NCBI GenBank assembly: GCA_023410295.1
Contig: JAEYPY010000116.1
Span: forward strand, 1 to 20,601
Length of the DNA: 20,601 nucleotides
Source of the DNA: Pseudomonadota bacterium
GTDB taxonomy: Bacteria > Pseudomonadota > Alphaproteobacteria > Caulobacterales > Aquidulcibacteraceae
Reading direction: 5' to 3'
Shown here: in pieces, positions 1-7,071 of the stretch
Layout: each line of letters opens with the position of its first letter
How positions within the stretch are numbered: the stretch's first letter is position 1
The notes under the pieces: generated by a model
What the model was told of the DNA's origin: nothing
What the model saw: only the letters and a program-made list of their open reading frames with translations
Databases searched by the model: none
Program-made: the position numbers and the translations under genes

Positions 1-20
1 GCGTGGGGCAGGTTTCAAAC

Positions 21-128
21 TCAGGCGAATGCAAGCAGCGCTTGGCCTACGCCCGCATAGTCCAGCTCAGCCAATCCGCTGTGCATGAACACGATGACAG
101 AGACGAAGACGGCGAAGCCGCGTGACAT
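21..128 (-). CDS. possible small hydrophobic protein (35 aa)
   Basis: A short ORF begins with ATG at 128 and ends with TGA at 21. It has a plausible ribosome binding site, AGAGGG, about 9 nt upstream of the ATG. The product begins MSRGFAVFVSVIVFMHSGLA and is mostly hydrophobic, which could be a single membrane segment or a signal-like peptide with a short acidic middle. I do not recognise a family. It lies divergent from the TetR gene, with about 243 bp between them. The case rests only on the RBS spacing and composition, so it may not be a real gene; the window edge also hides its other neighbour. Confidence 0.28.
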   Translation of the reverse strand: MSRGFAVFVSVIVFMHSGLAELDYAGVGQALLAFA

Positions 129-259
129 GACGAAATTCCCTCTTTCGATGCGCCGGCGATCGTCTGTCCGGCGTAGCGAAGATGTATTCGAGGCGATGTC
201 CGCACGATAGAAAACTCGTGGTGCAGCGCCGGTTCTTTCTTGATTTCGTCAATGAAATA

Positions 260-274
260 CGGCTGTTACAGCCG
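260..274. repeat. perfect 6-3-6 palindrome in the TetR upstream region
   Basis: CGGCTGTTACAGCCG is a perfect inverted repeat with a 3-nt spacer, lying in the divergent region between the small ORF and the TetR gene. A second palindrome, ACGCATGCGT, follows at 290-299. No T-tract follows, so a terminator is unlikely; a protein-binding site is possible. The rest of 129-371 holds no convincing ORF or RNA gene. Confidence 0.4.
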
Positions 275-332
275 TCACATACGAACGCGACGCATGCGTG
301 CTTGATAACGGACGCGTGAGAAACGCACCGCA

Positions 333-365
333 GGTACAGTACCAGCGGTACAGTTATGGTATGGT
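333..365 (+). promoter_or_regulatory. candidate TetR operator overlapping the tetR promoter
   Basis: ACAGTACCAGCGGTACAGT (336-354) is an imperfect inverted repeat centred on 345 with one mismatched pair. It overlaps the self-palindrome GGTACAGTACC at 333-343, and GGTACAGT recurs as a direct repeat at 347-354. A TATGGT (-10-like) hexamer occurs at 355-360 and again at 360-365, directly before the ATG at 372. A dyad at the -35/-10 area of a TetR-family gene fits autorepression, which is the usual arrangement in this family; binding itself is inferred. Confidence 0.5.
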
Positions 366-371
366 TGTGAT

Positions 372-995
372 ATGAGCGTGAAGGTTCTCAGCAAAGGCGA
401 GCAAACGCGCGAGCGCATCCTCGATATCGCGCAGGATGCAGTGCTGCACAAAGGCTTCGCCGCCACCTCGATCGATGAAATCATCTGCGAAGCCAGCATC
501 ACCAAGAGCGGCTTCTTCTACCATTTCCGCGATAAGAACGATCTCGCGAAATCCCTATTACAGCGCTACCTCGACAATGAGTGGACGGTGTTCGATCAGC
601 TGTTTCGCCAAGCAGACGAACTCAGCGACGACCCGCTGCACAGCTTCCTCATCTTCCTGAAGCTGTTCGCCGACCTGATGAGCGATCTGCCGAACGGCCA
701 CCCGGGCTGTCTCGTCGCTTCCTACGTCTATCAGGATCACATGTTCAGCCGCGAAGTGCGCGACATGACGACCGAGGGCCACCGCATTTGGCGCCGACGC
801 TTCCGCGCCCGGCTCGACCCGATCGCTGCGCGTTATCCGCCGAAGATCGAGGTCAGCCTGGATGATCTCGCGGATATGCTCTCGTCCGTGGCGGACGGCG
901 GCATCATCCTCTCGAAGAGCTTGCACGATCCCAGCCTGCTGCCGCGGCAAATCCTGCAGTACCGCAACTACATCAAGCTCGCCTTCCAGGGCTGA
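372..995 (+). CDS. TetR/AcrR-family transcriptional regulator
   Basis: This 207-residue protein has the usual TetR length and architecture. The N-terminal three-helix DNA-binding domain spans about residues 10-60. Its helix-turn-helix is near 32-51 and ends in the typical KSGFFYHFRDKNDL signature. The C-terminal part (about 70-207) is a helical ligand-binding and dimerisation domain whose ligand cannot be read from sequence. The ATG at 372 fits the start of the conserved domain, but there is no Shine-Dalgarno sequence in front of it; a TATGGT -10-like element ends only 6 nt upstream. A dyad upstream suggests autoregulation. No target gene is obvious, because the flanking genes are a divergent tiny ORF and a convergent kinase whose stop lies 6 nt away. 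Confidence 0.93.
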   Translation: MSVKVLSKGEQTRERILDIAQDAVLHKGFAATSIDEIICEASITKSGFFYHFRDKNDLAKSLLQRYLDNEWTVFDQLFRQADELSDDPLHSFLIFLKLFADLMSDLPNGHPGCLVASYVYQDHMFSREVRDMTTEGHRIWRRRFRARLDPIAARYPPKIEVSLDDLADMLSSVADGGIILSKSLHDPSLLPRQILQYRNYIKLAFQG

Positions 996-1001
996 CGACG
1001 A

Positions 1002-2066
1002 TCACGCCGCTGCGGCCTGCGGGTTCTCGCGCACGTCCGCAGCTCTGAGAAAGAGCGTGAACACCGAGCCTTTGCCGAGTTCGCTCTGCGCAACCACGTC
1101 CCCGCCCATGGCGCGCGCCAGGCGGCGGGTAATGACGAGGCCAAGCCCCGCACCATCGTGCTGGCGCGTTTTGCCGGCGTCGGCTTGCACGAACGGTTGG
1201 AACAGGCGCGCCAGGTCTTCGCCGCAGATGCCGCGTCCGGTGTCGCGCACTGAGATGGCGACGCCCATGTCCGCGCCCAGCCGGCAGCTTCGCGCGTGCA
1301 CGATGATGGCGCCGTCGCGCGTGAACTTCGCCGCATTCGAAAGCAGATTGAGCACGCATTGCCTGAGGCGCGTCTCATCCGCCTCCACACCCGCCGAGCC
1401 CTCGCCGATCAAGATACGGCACGACGTATTGTTCTTCGACGCCAGCGGCAGCACTGTATCGACCGCTTCCCGCAGCAACGGCTCCAGCGCGAGCGGGCGC
1501 ACATTGAGTTCGAGCTTACCCGCCTCGATGCGCGAGAAATCGAGCACTTCGTTGATAAGCGTCAGCAGATGCGAGGCGGCCTTGCGAATGCGCCCAAGGT
1601 CCGCGCTGCTTTGAGCCACGTCGCCGCTCTCGAGATCTTCTTCGACGATCTCCGCATAGCCAATGATGGCGTTGAGCGGCGTGCGCAATTCGTGGCTCAT
1701 ATTGGCCAAGAACGCCGATTTCGCCTTGTTCGCCGCCTGCGCACGGCGCGTGGCGATGGCTAATTGTTCAGTCCGTTCGGCAACGCGGCGCTCCAGCGTC
1801 TCGGCTGCTTCTTCGGCCTTGAGGCGCATCTCGATGAGGTCGTGAAAGCTCGCCGATCCCGCCCGCGCCATGACGATCGCATTCACGCCGACCATCCCAG
1901 CAAGCCCAGCCAGTGCAAACGCCGTCACGCCATCACCCAGCGCGTAGCCGTTGAGCACGAGCCCCAAGAGCGGCCCCGGGATGGTGTAGAAGATCATCGT
2001 GCGCGTCATCACGTGCAGCGTCGCGCATACGAGCGCCGCCCCCGCGGAGAAGAGCACGCCCAGCAA
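1002..2066 (-). CDS. sensor histidine kinase, catalytic part (frame-disrupted gene)
   Basis: This 354-residue reading frame contains a full kinase core: the end of a membrane region (to about 66), a coiled-coil linker (75-115), a HisKA dimerisation box FLANMSHELRTPLN with the phospho-accepting His at 125, and a HATPase_c domain with N box (LNLLSNAAKF, 240-249), G1 box (DTGRGI, 275-280) and G2 box (GAGLGL, 305-310). It carries no receiver domain. The frame is open only back to a TGA at 2118-2120, and its first usable start is TTG at 2064-2066, inside a transmembrane stretch with no good RBS. The missing N-terminus lies in the adjacent frame (1933-2460). A single extra base, or two missing, near 2070-2118 explains both. 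No response regulator gene is adjacent. Confidence 0.8.
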   Translation of the reverse strand: MLGVLFSAGAALVCATLHVMTRTMIFYTIPGPLLGLVLNGYALGDGVTAFALAGLAGMVGVNAIVMARAGSASFHDLIEMRLKAEEAAETLERRVAERTEQLAIATRRAQAANKAKSAFLANMSHELRTPLNAIIGYAEIVEEDLESGDVAQSSADLGRIRKAASHLLTLINEVLDFSRIEAGKLELNVRPLALEPLLREAVDTVLPLASKNNTSCRILIGEGSAGVEADETRLRQCVLNLLSNAAKFTRDGAIIVHARSCRLGADMGVAISVRDTGRGICGEDLARLFQPFVQADAGKTRQHDGAGLGLVITRRLARAMGGDVVAQSELGKGSVFTLFLRAADVRENPQAAAA

Positions 2067-2460
2067 CGGCCCCGGCGTCGGCGCGAACGACAGCGTACGG
2101 AAAGACGTAGCACGCGGTCAGCGCCGCCAGAGCGCCCAGATGGCGGCTGACGACGCCGTGCAACGCCGCCTCGTCCAGTTCATCGAGACGATCGGAGAGC
2201 TTCGCGAACGCACGCCGCGCGGTGCGATCGATGAGAATGCCGACAGCCGCGCCAATGGCGCACGCCACCCACCAATAGCCCGGCACGAGCAAAGCGACGG
2301 CGACGGGGATCAGCGTGACCGACGCGTAGCGCGCCAGCGCATGGCGCGCCCAGGCCACCTCCAGGAAGCGACGGATGGTCAGCACCCAGATCCGCTTGGA
2401 CGGGCTGGTCAGATCGGCCACGGAACGCTCCCCCTCGCCGGCCGCGGCCGGAAGCGCCAT
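1933..2460 (-). pseudogene. N-terminal membrane fragment of the frameshifted histidine kinase
   Basis: ATG at 2460 is preceded by AGGGG at a good distance. It opens a frame beginning MALPAAAGEGERSVADLTSP, followed by an amphipathic RRFLEVAWARHALARY segment and hydrophobic stretches near residues 44-60, 62-77 and 108-124. After YVFPYA (about 2093) the frame becomes Arg/Ala-rich nonsense and stops at 1933. Switching there to the kinase frame continues smoothly as LSFAPTPGPLLGVLFSAGAA, another hydrophobic helix. Together they would give a roughly 485-residue membrane sensor kinase spanning 2460 to 1002. The lesion may be a real mutation or a sequencing indel. Confidence 0.7.
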
Positions 2461-2537
2461 CGTGCCCCTAGATGGTAAACACCCCGCCAATACCGCACCG
2501 TCCCGATGGGTCTGGGGGTCGTATTTCGTGCCAGAGG

Positions 2538-2553
2538 CCTTAGGTTGGAGCCC
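2538..2553 (+). promoter_or_regulatory. candidate dnaX -10 region
   Basis: CCTTAGGTTGGAG lies immediately upstream of the GTG start at 2554. The decamer CTTAGGTTGG (2539-2548) is repeated exactly at 4685-4694 before the carboxyltransferase gene, which suggests a shared promoter element. If it is a -10 box, transcription would begin at or near the start codon. No clear -35 was identified. Confidence 0.33.
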
Positions 2554-4335
2554 GTGAGCGAATCCGACTCCCCCAACCTTTTCGGCGAGGATACGACCGG
2601 CCCCGGCTACGTGGTGCTGGCCCGCAAGTACCGCCCGCGCACCTTCGCCGACCTGATCGGCCAAGAGGCGATGGTCCGCACCATCGCCAATTCCTTCGCC
2701 CTTGGCCGCATCCCGCACGCCACCATGCTGACCGGCGTCCGCGGCGTCGGCAAAACCACGACCGCCCGGCTCCTCGCCCGCGCGCTCAATTATTCCTGCG
2801 GCGATATCAAAGCGCCGCAGGTCGAACTCGACCCGATGGGCGAGCACTGCCAGGCGATCATGGAGAGCCGCCATCCCGACGTGTTCGAGATGGACGCGGC
2901 CTCCCGCACCGGCATCGGCGATATTCGCGAGCTGCTCGACAGCGTGCGCTACGCGCCGGTGATGGCGCGCTACAAGGTCTACATCATCGACGAAGTGCAT
3001 ATGCTGTCGACCGCGGCCTTTAATGGCCTGCTGAAGACGCTGGAAGAGCCGCCGCCGCATGTGAAGTTCATCTTCGCGACAACGGAAATCCGCAAAGTGC
3101 CGGTGACCGTGCTGTCGCGCTGCCAACGCTTCGATCTGAAGCGCATCGACAGCGAGCGTCTCGCCGAGCACCTCGGCAATATCTGCGCCAAGGAAGGCGT
3201 GAAGGTTGACCCCGACGGCCTCGCCCTCATCGCCCGCGCCGCGGAAGGCTCGGCGCGCGACGGGCTCTCGCTGCTCGATCAGGCGCTGGTGCAAAAACCA
3301 GGCGAAACCGTCACCGCCGCCGACGTGCGCGACATGCTGGGCCTCGCCGACCGCGGCCGCGTGCTCGATCTTTTCGAAGCCATCGCCCGCGGCGATGCGA
3401 AGACCGCCATCAGCGAAGCGCGCAGCCAGTACGATAGCGGCGCTGACCCGACTCTTATCCTGCGCGATCTATTGGACATCGGCCACGAAGCCGCCCGCGC
3501 CCAGGCACTCGGCGCCGAGGCGCGCATCATTGGCGGCGCCGATTGGGTCGCCCGCGTGCGCGGCCTCGCCGAAAAGCTTTCGCCGGCGCAGCTTTCGCGG
3601 CTCTGGCAGATGCTGCTGAAGGCGCTCGAAGAAGCCGGCAAAGCGCCCGATCCGATCGCGGCGGTCGAGATGGCGATGGTGCGCCTCTGCGCCGCGCAAT
3701 CACTGCCGCCGCCCGAAGACGCCGCGCGCATGCTCCGCGAAGGGCCGTCCTGGACCGCAGGCGTCTCGCCGGCTGCTTCGGCGCCCGTCAGCAAAGGTGC
3801 GACCGTCAATGAGGCGCCGCGAACAGCGAAAGAGAGCGCCGGCGAGACGCCGGCGATCCATACAGATAACCAGAACACTCCCTTCCGCTGCTTTGAGGAC
3901 GTCACCAAGGCCGTCGCCGACGAGCGCGACATCGATCTCGAACTCGCACTCGAGCGCATGAAGGTCGTGCGCTTTTCGGCGCATGGCGAGATCGTCTACG
4001 TGCAAGCGCCCGATCAGCCGAAGGACCTCGTGCGGCAGTTGAAAGCGTTCCTCGAAGAACGCACGCCCTTCGACTGGACCATCCGCGCCACCAACGAAGC
4101 GCCTGCCTCCGTCGAAAGCATCGCCGAGCGCCGCCGCAAGGAGGAAGCGCGTAAGCTGGAAGAGCTGAGGCGCCAGCCCTTCGTCGCCGAAGCCTTGAAG
4201 CATTTCCCTGGCGCCGAAATCGCCGCTGTGCGTTTGCCTGAGGAGGATGGCGCCACAGGCGACGTCGTGCCGATGCCGCAGCAGCCCAACAAGAGCACGC
4301 CCTCCCCGGCGCGCAAAAAGGAAGCCGAGCAATGA
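2554..4335 (+). CDS. dnaX: DNA polymerase III subunits gamma/tau
   Basis: DnaX is the ATPase of the clamp loader that places the beta clamp on primed DNA and organises the replisome. From the GTG at 2554 it is 593 residues. The AAA+ module shows Walker A GVRGVGKT (61-68), Walker B IIDEVHML (144-151) and sensor 1 LSRCQRF. The zinc-binding region is reduced: only two Cys (82 and 99) are visible where E. coli has four. Residues about 375-450 form a linker containing a repeat-derived AGVSPA...AGETPA segment, followed by a tau-like C-terminal domain. GTG at 2554 is preferred because conserved sequence starts soon after and because a GGAG and a -10-like element precede it; ATG at 2506 would add 16 atypical residues. 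The stop overlaps the ybaB start. Confidence 0.95.
   Translation: MSESDSPNLFGEDTTGPGYVVLARKYRPRTFADLIGQEAMVRTIANSFALGRIPHATMLTGVRGVGKTTTARLLARALNYSCGDIKAPQVELDPMGEHCQAIMESRHPDVFEMDAASRTGIGDIRELLDSVRYAPVMARYKVYIIDEVHMLSTAAFNGLLKTLEEPPPHVKFIFATTEIRKVPVTVLSRCQRFDLKRIDSERLAEHLGNICAKEGVKVDPDGLALIARAAEGSARDGLSLLDQALVQKPGETVTAADVRDMLGLADRGRVLDLFEAIARGDAKTAISEARSQYDSGADPTLILRDLLDIGHEAARAQALGAEARIIGGADWVARVRGLAEKLSPAQLSRLWQMLLKALEEAGKAPDPIAAVEMAMVRLCAAQSLPPPEDAARMLREGPSWTAGVSPAASAPVSKGATVNEAPRTAKESAGETPAIHTDNQNTPFRCFEDVTKAVADERDIDLELALERMKVVRFSAHGEIVYVQAPDQPKDLVRQLKAFLEERTPFDWTIRATNEAPASVESIAERRRKEEARKLEELRRQPFVAEALKHFPGAEIAAVRLPEEDGATGDVVPMPQQPNKSTPSPARKKEAEQ
3751..3860. repeat. 110-bp palindromic (REP/MITE-like) element inside dnaX
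   Basis: Two 23-bp arms (3751-3773 and 3838-3860) are inverted copies of each other with only 2 mismatches; each contains GGCGTCTCGCCGGC or its complement. Both arms are read in the dnaX frame, as WTAGVSPA and AGETPAIH, with a 64-bp spacer between. I recall AGVSPA/AGETPA peptides as a recurrent signature of dispersed palindromic repeats in GC-rich bacteria. The element sits in the poorly conserved linker of DnaX, where an in-frame insertion is tolerable. No second copy is seen in this window. Confidence 0.75.
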
Positions 4336-4655
4336 AGGACATCTCGCAGATCATGCGCCAGGCGCAGGCCATGCAGGCCAAGATCAACGAGGCGCAAAAG
4401 AAGCTCGAAGCGATGGAAGTGGAAGGCTCCTCCGGCGGCGGCCTCGTCAAGCTGCGCATCTCCGGCAAGAACGCGCTCATCGCCGTCACCATCGACCCGT
4501 CGCTCATGGTCGCGGACGAACGCGAAATCCTGGAAGACCTGATCAAGGCCGCGCACGAAGACGCGCGCCGCAAGCTCGAAGATGCGCAGAACGAAGAGAT
4601 GAAAGGCCTCTCCGGCGGCCTCGGCATCCTGCCCGGCTTCAAGATGCCGTTCTGA
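4332..4655 (+). CDS. ybaB: YbaB/EbfC family nucleoid-associated protein
   Basis: This 107-residue protein begins MKDISQIMRQAQAMQAKINE and matches the YbaB/EbfC family over its whole length (usual size about 105-110). The family forms tweezer-like dimers that bind DNA without strong sequence preference. An N-terminal helix rich in Gln, Met and Lys (1-30) leads into a beta-sheet core (VEGSSGGGLVKLRISGK, about 31-48) and a C-terminal helix; the GGLGILPGF tail is typical. Its ATG overlaps the dnaX stop by ATGA, indicating translational coupling. dnaX-ybaB-recR is the common order in proteobacteria, but here recR lies 2.4 kb further on. Confidence 0.95.
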   Translation: MKDISQIMRQAQAMQAKINEAQKKLEAMEVEGSSGGGLVKLRISGKNALIAVTIDPSLMVADEREILEDLIKAAHEDARRKLEDAQNEEMKGLSGGLGILPGFKMPF

Positions 4656-4683
4656 CGCGGCGCTTCTCCTCTCAGCAATCAGC

Positions 4684-4705
4684 GCTTAGGTTGGCGGCGG
4701 AGCTG
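4684..4705 (+). promoter_or_regulatory. candidate promoter and RBS of the carboxyltransferase gene
   Basis: GCTTAGGTTGG at 4684-4694 repeats the decamer found before dnaX. GGAG at 4699-4702 is a normal Shine-Dalgarno sequence 7 nt before the ATG at 4710. The 54-bp gap after ybaB contains no terminator, so the gene could also be cotranscribed with dnaX-ybaB. Confidence 0.33.
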
Positions 4706-4709
4706 GCGC

Positions 4710-6257
4710 ATGAGCTGGGAAAAAGATATCGACGAACTGCGTGCGCGCGAGGCGCTCGCCGAAGAGATGGGCGGCGCCGATCGCGTCGCGCGGCAGAGGG
4801 CCTCCGGCAAGCTGACGGCGCGTGAGCGCGTCGCGGCGTTGCTCGATCCAGGCTCCTTCCACGAAACCGGAAAGATCGCCGGCCGCGCCAGCTACGGCGC
4901 TGACAATCAACTCGATAGCTTCCGCGCTACGCCCTTCATTGTCGGCCGTGGGCTGATCAACGGTCATCCCGTCGCGGTCCAGGCCGACGATTTCACCGTG
5001 CGCGGCGGCGCGGCTGACGCCGGCATTTGGCAGAAGCTCGTCTTCGCCGAGCAGATGGCGAACGAATATCGCATGCCGCTCATTCGCATGGTCGACGGCA
5101 CCGGCGGCGGCGGTTCGGTGAAAATGCTGGAGAACGATCCGCGCACCTACATCCCGCAAACGCCGGGCTGGGAATGGGTCGTGTCCAACATGGCGACCGT
5201 GCCGGTGGTCGCGCTCGCGCTCGGCCCTTGCGCCGGCCTCGGCGCCGGACGCGTCGCTGCGAGCCATTACAGCGTCATGGTCCAAGGCTTGAGCCAAGTC
5301 TTCGTCGCCGGCCCTCCGGTGGCGAAAGCCATCGGGGAGGACGTCGACAAAGAGACGCTAGGCGGCGCCGAGATCAACGGCAAAAATGGCGTCGTCGATG
5401 ACATCGTCGCTAGCGAAGCCGAAGCCTTCGCCGCCGCGCGCAAGTTTCTCTCCTATCTCCCCGCCTCCATCCACGAACTACCGCCACGAGCGCCGAGCAG
5501 CGATCCGGCCCACCGACGCGATCCGAGCTTGATTGAGATCGTGCCGCGCGACCGGCGCGTGCCGTACAAGATGCGCCGCATCGTCGAGGCCTGTGTCGAT
5601 GCCGGCTCATTCTTCGAAACCGGCCGGCAATGGGGCCGCGGACTCATCACCGGCTTTGCCCGCATCGACGGCCACAGCGTCGCGGTGCTCGCCGGCGACC
5701 CGATGTTCATGGGCGGCGCCTGGACCGCCGATGTTTGCCGCAAGCTGATCAAGCACATCGATCTGGCGCAGACGTTCCACTTGCCCGTCGTGCACTTCGT
5801 CGATTGCCCCGGCTTTGCCGTCGGCGTGAAGCACGAACGCGCCGCGACGGTGAAGCTCGGCGTGCAAGCCATGGCCGCTGTCTATCAAGCCACCGTGCCG
5901 TGGTGCTCGGTCGTGGTGCGCCAAGCCTTTGGCCTTGCCGGCTCGGCCATGATGAACCCGACGCACGTCAAGTATCGCTATTGCTGGCCGAGCGGCGATT
6001 GGGGTTCGCTGCCGCTCGACGGCGGCATCGAAGCGGCGTTCAAAGCCGAACTCGAAGCCCATCCCGAACCGGAAAAGCGCCTGGCTGAGATCCGCGCGTG
6101 GGCCGAGGCCCTGCGCTCACCCTTCCGCACCGCCGAAGCCTTCTACGCCGAAGAAATCATCGACCCCCGCGACACGCGCCCTCTTCTCTGCGAGTGGGCC
6201 AACCTGGCGCAGCGCACGCTCGAGACCGGGCCCAGCAGCTTTGGCATGCGGCCTTAA
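4710..6257 (+). CDS. acyl-CoA carboxylase carboxyltransferase subunit (divergent PccB/AccD-like)
   Basis: The 515-residue protein has the two crotonase-fold halves of a biotin-dependent acyl-CoA carboxyltransferase, which moves carboxyl from biotin to an acyl-CoA such as propionyl-CoA. The N-terminal half begins with an RQRASGKLTARERVAALLD motif typical of the family (about 29-47). It also has GPCAG (about 173-177), and QVFVAGPPVAKAIGED matches the family's F-x-x-GP block. The C-terminal half has VDCPGFAVG, AVYQATVPW and GLAGSAMMNP. Several usual positions differ: GAY-x-VM is GLAGSAMM and the acyl-pocket GGA-R-I loop is GGGGSVKML, so the substrate is uncertain. No biotin carboxylase subunit is in the window. 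GGAG 7 nt upstream supports the ATG. The stop overlaps the next gene's stop as TTAA. Confidence 0.85.
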   Translation: MSWEKDIDELRAREALAEEMGGADRVARQRASGKLTARERVAALLDPGSFHETGKIAGRASYGADNQLDSFRATPFIVGRGLINGHPVAVQADDFTVRGGAADAGIWQKLVFAEQMANEYRMPLIRMVDGTGGGGSVKMLENDPRTYIPQTPGWEWVVSNMATVPVVALALGPCAGLGAGRVAASHYSVMVQGLSQVFVAGPPVAKAIGEDVDKETLGGAEINGKNGVVDDIVASEAEAFAAARKFLSYLPASIHELPPRAPSSDPAHRRDPSLIEIVPRDRRVPYKMRRIVEACVDAGSFFETGRQWGRGLITGFARIDGHSVAVLAGDPMFMGGAWTADVCRKLIKHIDLAQTFHLPVVHFVDCPGFAVGVKHERAATVKLGVQAMAAVYQATVPWCSVVVRQAFGLAGSAMMNPTHVKYRYCWPSGDWGSLPLDGGIEAAFKAELEAHPEPEKRLAEIRAWAEALRSPFRTAEAFYAEEIIDPRDTRPLLCEWANLAQRTLETGPSSFGMRP

Positions 6258-6982
6258 TTCAGAAAATTGAACACCGCGTGCGCTGCTGCGCGCCAGAGCG
6301 GTGTGTCGAACATCAGCACTTCGAGTGTGTGCTCAAGGATTATGATCGGGCCAAGGATCAGCCAAACCGGATGCACGCGGCCGAGCACAAGCTTGTCGCG
6401 TAGCGCGGCTAGCAAGATCAGTGAATCCGCGGCGACGACAGCGAACCAGATGTCCGGCCGCGGCACCTCGGGAAAGTAATGCCTGAAGCGAAACCAAGCC
6501 GGCCATAACACCACGATGGTGGCGAGCAGCATGAGCCGTTTGTGAGTGTCGGGCTTGCCGCGAAAGGCGACGCCAGCGGCGGCCAGCGCCAGGAACATCG
6601 TCATGCCGGTGACGACGCCAATGATGGATGAGATTGCGGTCGGCCCGCCACCCTCGGCGAAATCGCGCCCGGAGGCGAAGACGCCCACTTGCAACCCCGT
6701 GATGGCGACGGCGATAGCGAGCGCGGCGCCAAGCACGCCGGTGCGCACATGGATGTCATACCGGCCGACGCGGATAAGGCTGGGCTGCAGCACGAACAGC
6801 GCGATCCAGCCGAATGTCGCCGCCGCGTGGGCATAAATCACGCCGGAGCCGCGGAAGCTGCCTTGCGCCACCGGAATGAAGAACGTCGATGCAAAACCGA
6901 TCAGCGCGACCACAGCGGCGAGGCACGCCATCGCCACGAAGAACCAGTGGCTGCGCGGCGTCTCTGCGGCTTCCTGCGTCAT
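6254..6982 (-). CDS. multi-pass membrane protein of unknown function
   Basis: This 242-residue protein is strongly hydrophobic, with about seven predicted transmembrane helices starting at about residue 14. Histidines recur at helix ends: IYAHAA (about 49-53), YDIHVRTG (about 74-81), TH-KRLM and FRHYFP. Paired His in membrane helices can coordinate heme or metal, but that is only a possibility here. I recognise the general pattern of an uncharacterised proteobacterial membrane family and cannot assign a function. The ATG at 6982 is preceded by GGGGGA. It is divergent from recR (89-bp gap) and tail-to-tail with the carboxyltransferase, sharing TTAA as overlapping stop codons. Confidence 0.85.
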   Translation of the reverse strand: MTQEAAETPRSHWFFVAMACLAAVVALIGFASTFFIPVAQGSFRGSGVIYAHAAATFGWIALFVLQPSLIRVGRYDIHVRTGVLGAALAIAVAITGLQVGVFASGRDFAEGGGPTAISSIIGVVTGMTMFLALAAAGVAFRGKPDTHKRLMLLATIVVLWPAWFRFRHYFPEVPRPDIWFAVVAADSLILLAALRDKLVLGRVHPVWLILGPIIILEHTLEVLMFDTPLWRAAAHAVFNFLN

Positions 6983-7056
6983 GATCCCCCCGCGAGAAGG
7001 CTAAGAGCTATTCCGCCTTCCCCGCAAGCGCGCCCTCGCAAGCCCCGTGTCCAGCC

Positions 7057-7067
7057 GCTATCTAAAT
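7057..7067 (+). promoter_or_regulatory. candidate recR -10 region, leaderless start
   Basis: GCTATCTAAAT ends 4 nt before the recR ATG at 7072, and no Shine-Dalgarno sequence is present between them. TATCTA at 7059-7064 as a -10 would place transcription initiation at about 7071-7072. The motif partly resembles the Caulobacter housekeeping -10 (GCTANAWC). The -35 is weak. Confidence 0.4.
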
Positions 7068-7071
7068 CCCA

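Noticed and set aside
862..1614. Long plus-strand ORF antisense to the kinase
   Set aside because: Its Arg/Ser/Ala-rich sequence is a GC-frame shadow of the HATPase and HisKA domains.
2461..3294. Upstream extension of the kinase N-terminal frame across dnaX
   Set aside because: Antisense to the conserved dnaX AAA+ region. ATG at 2460 has an RBS.
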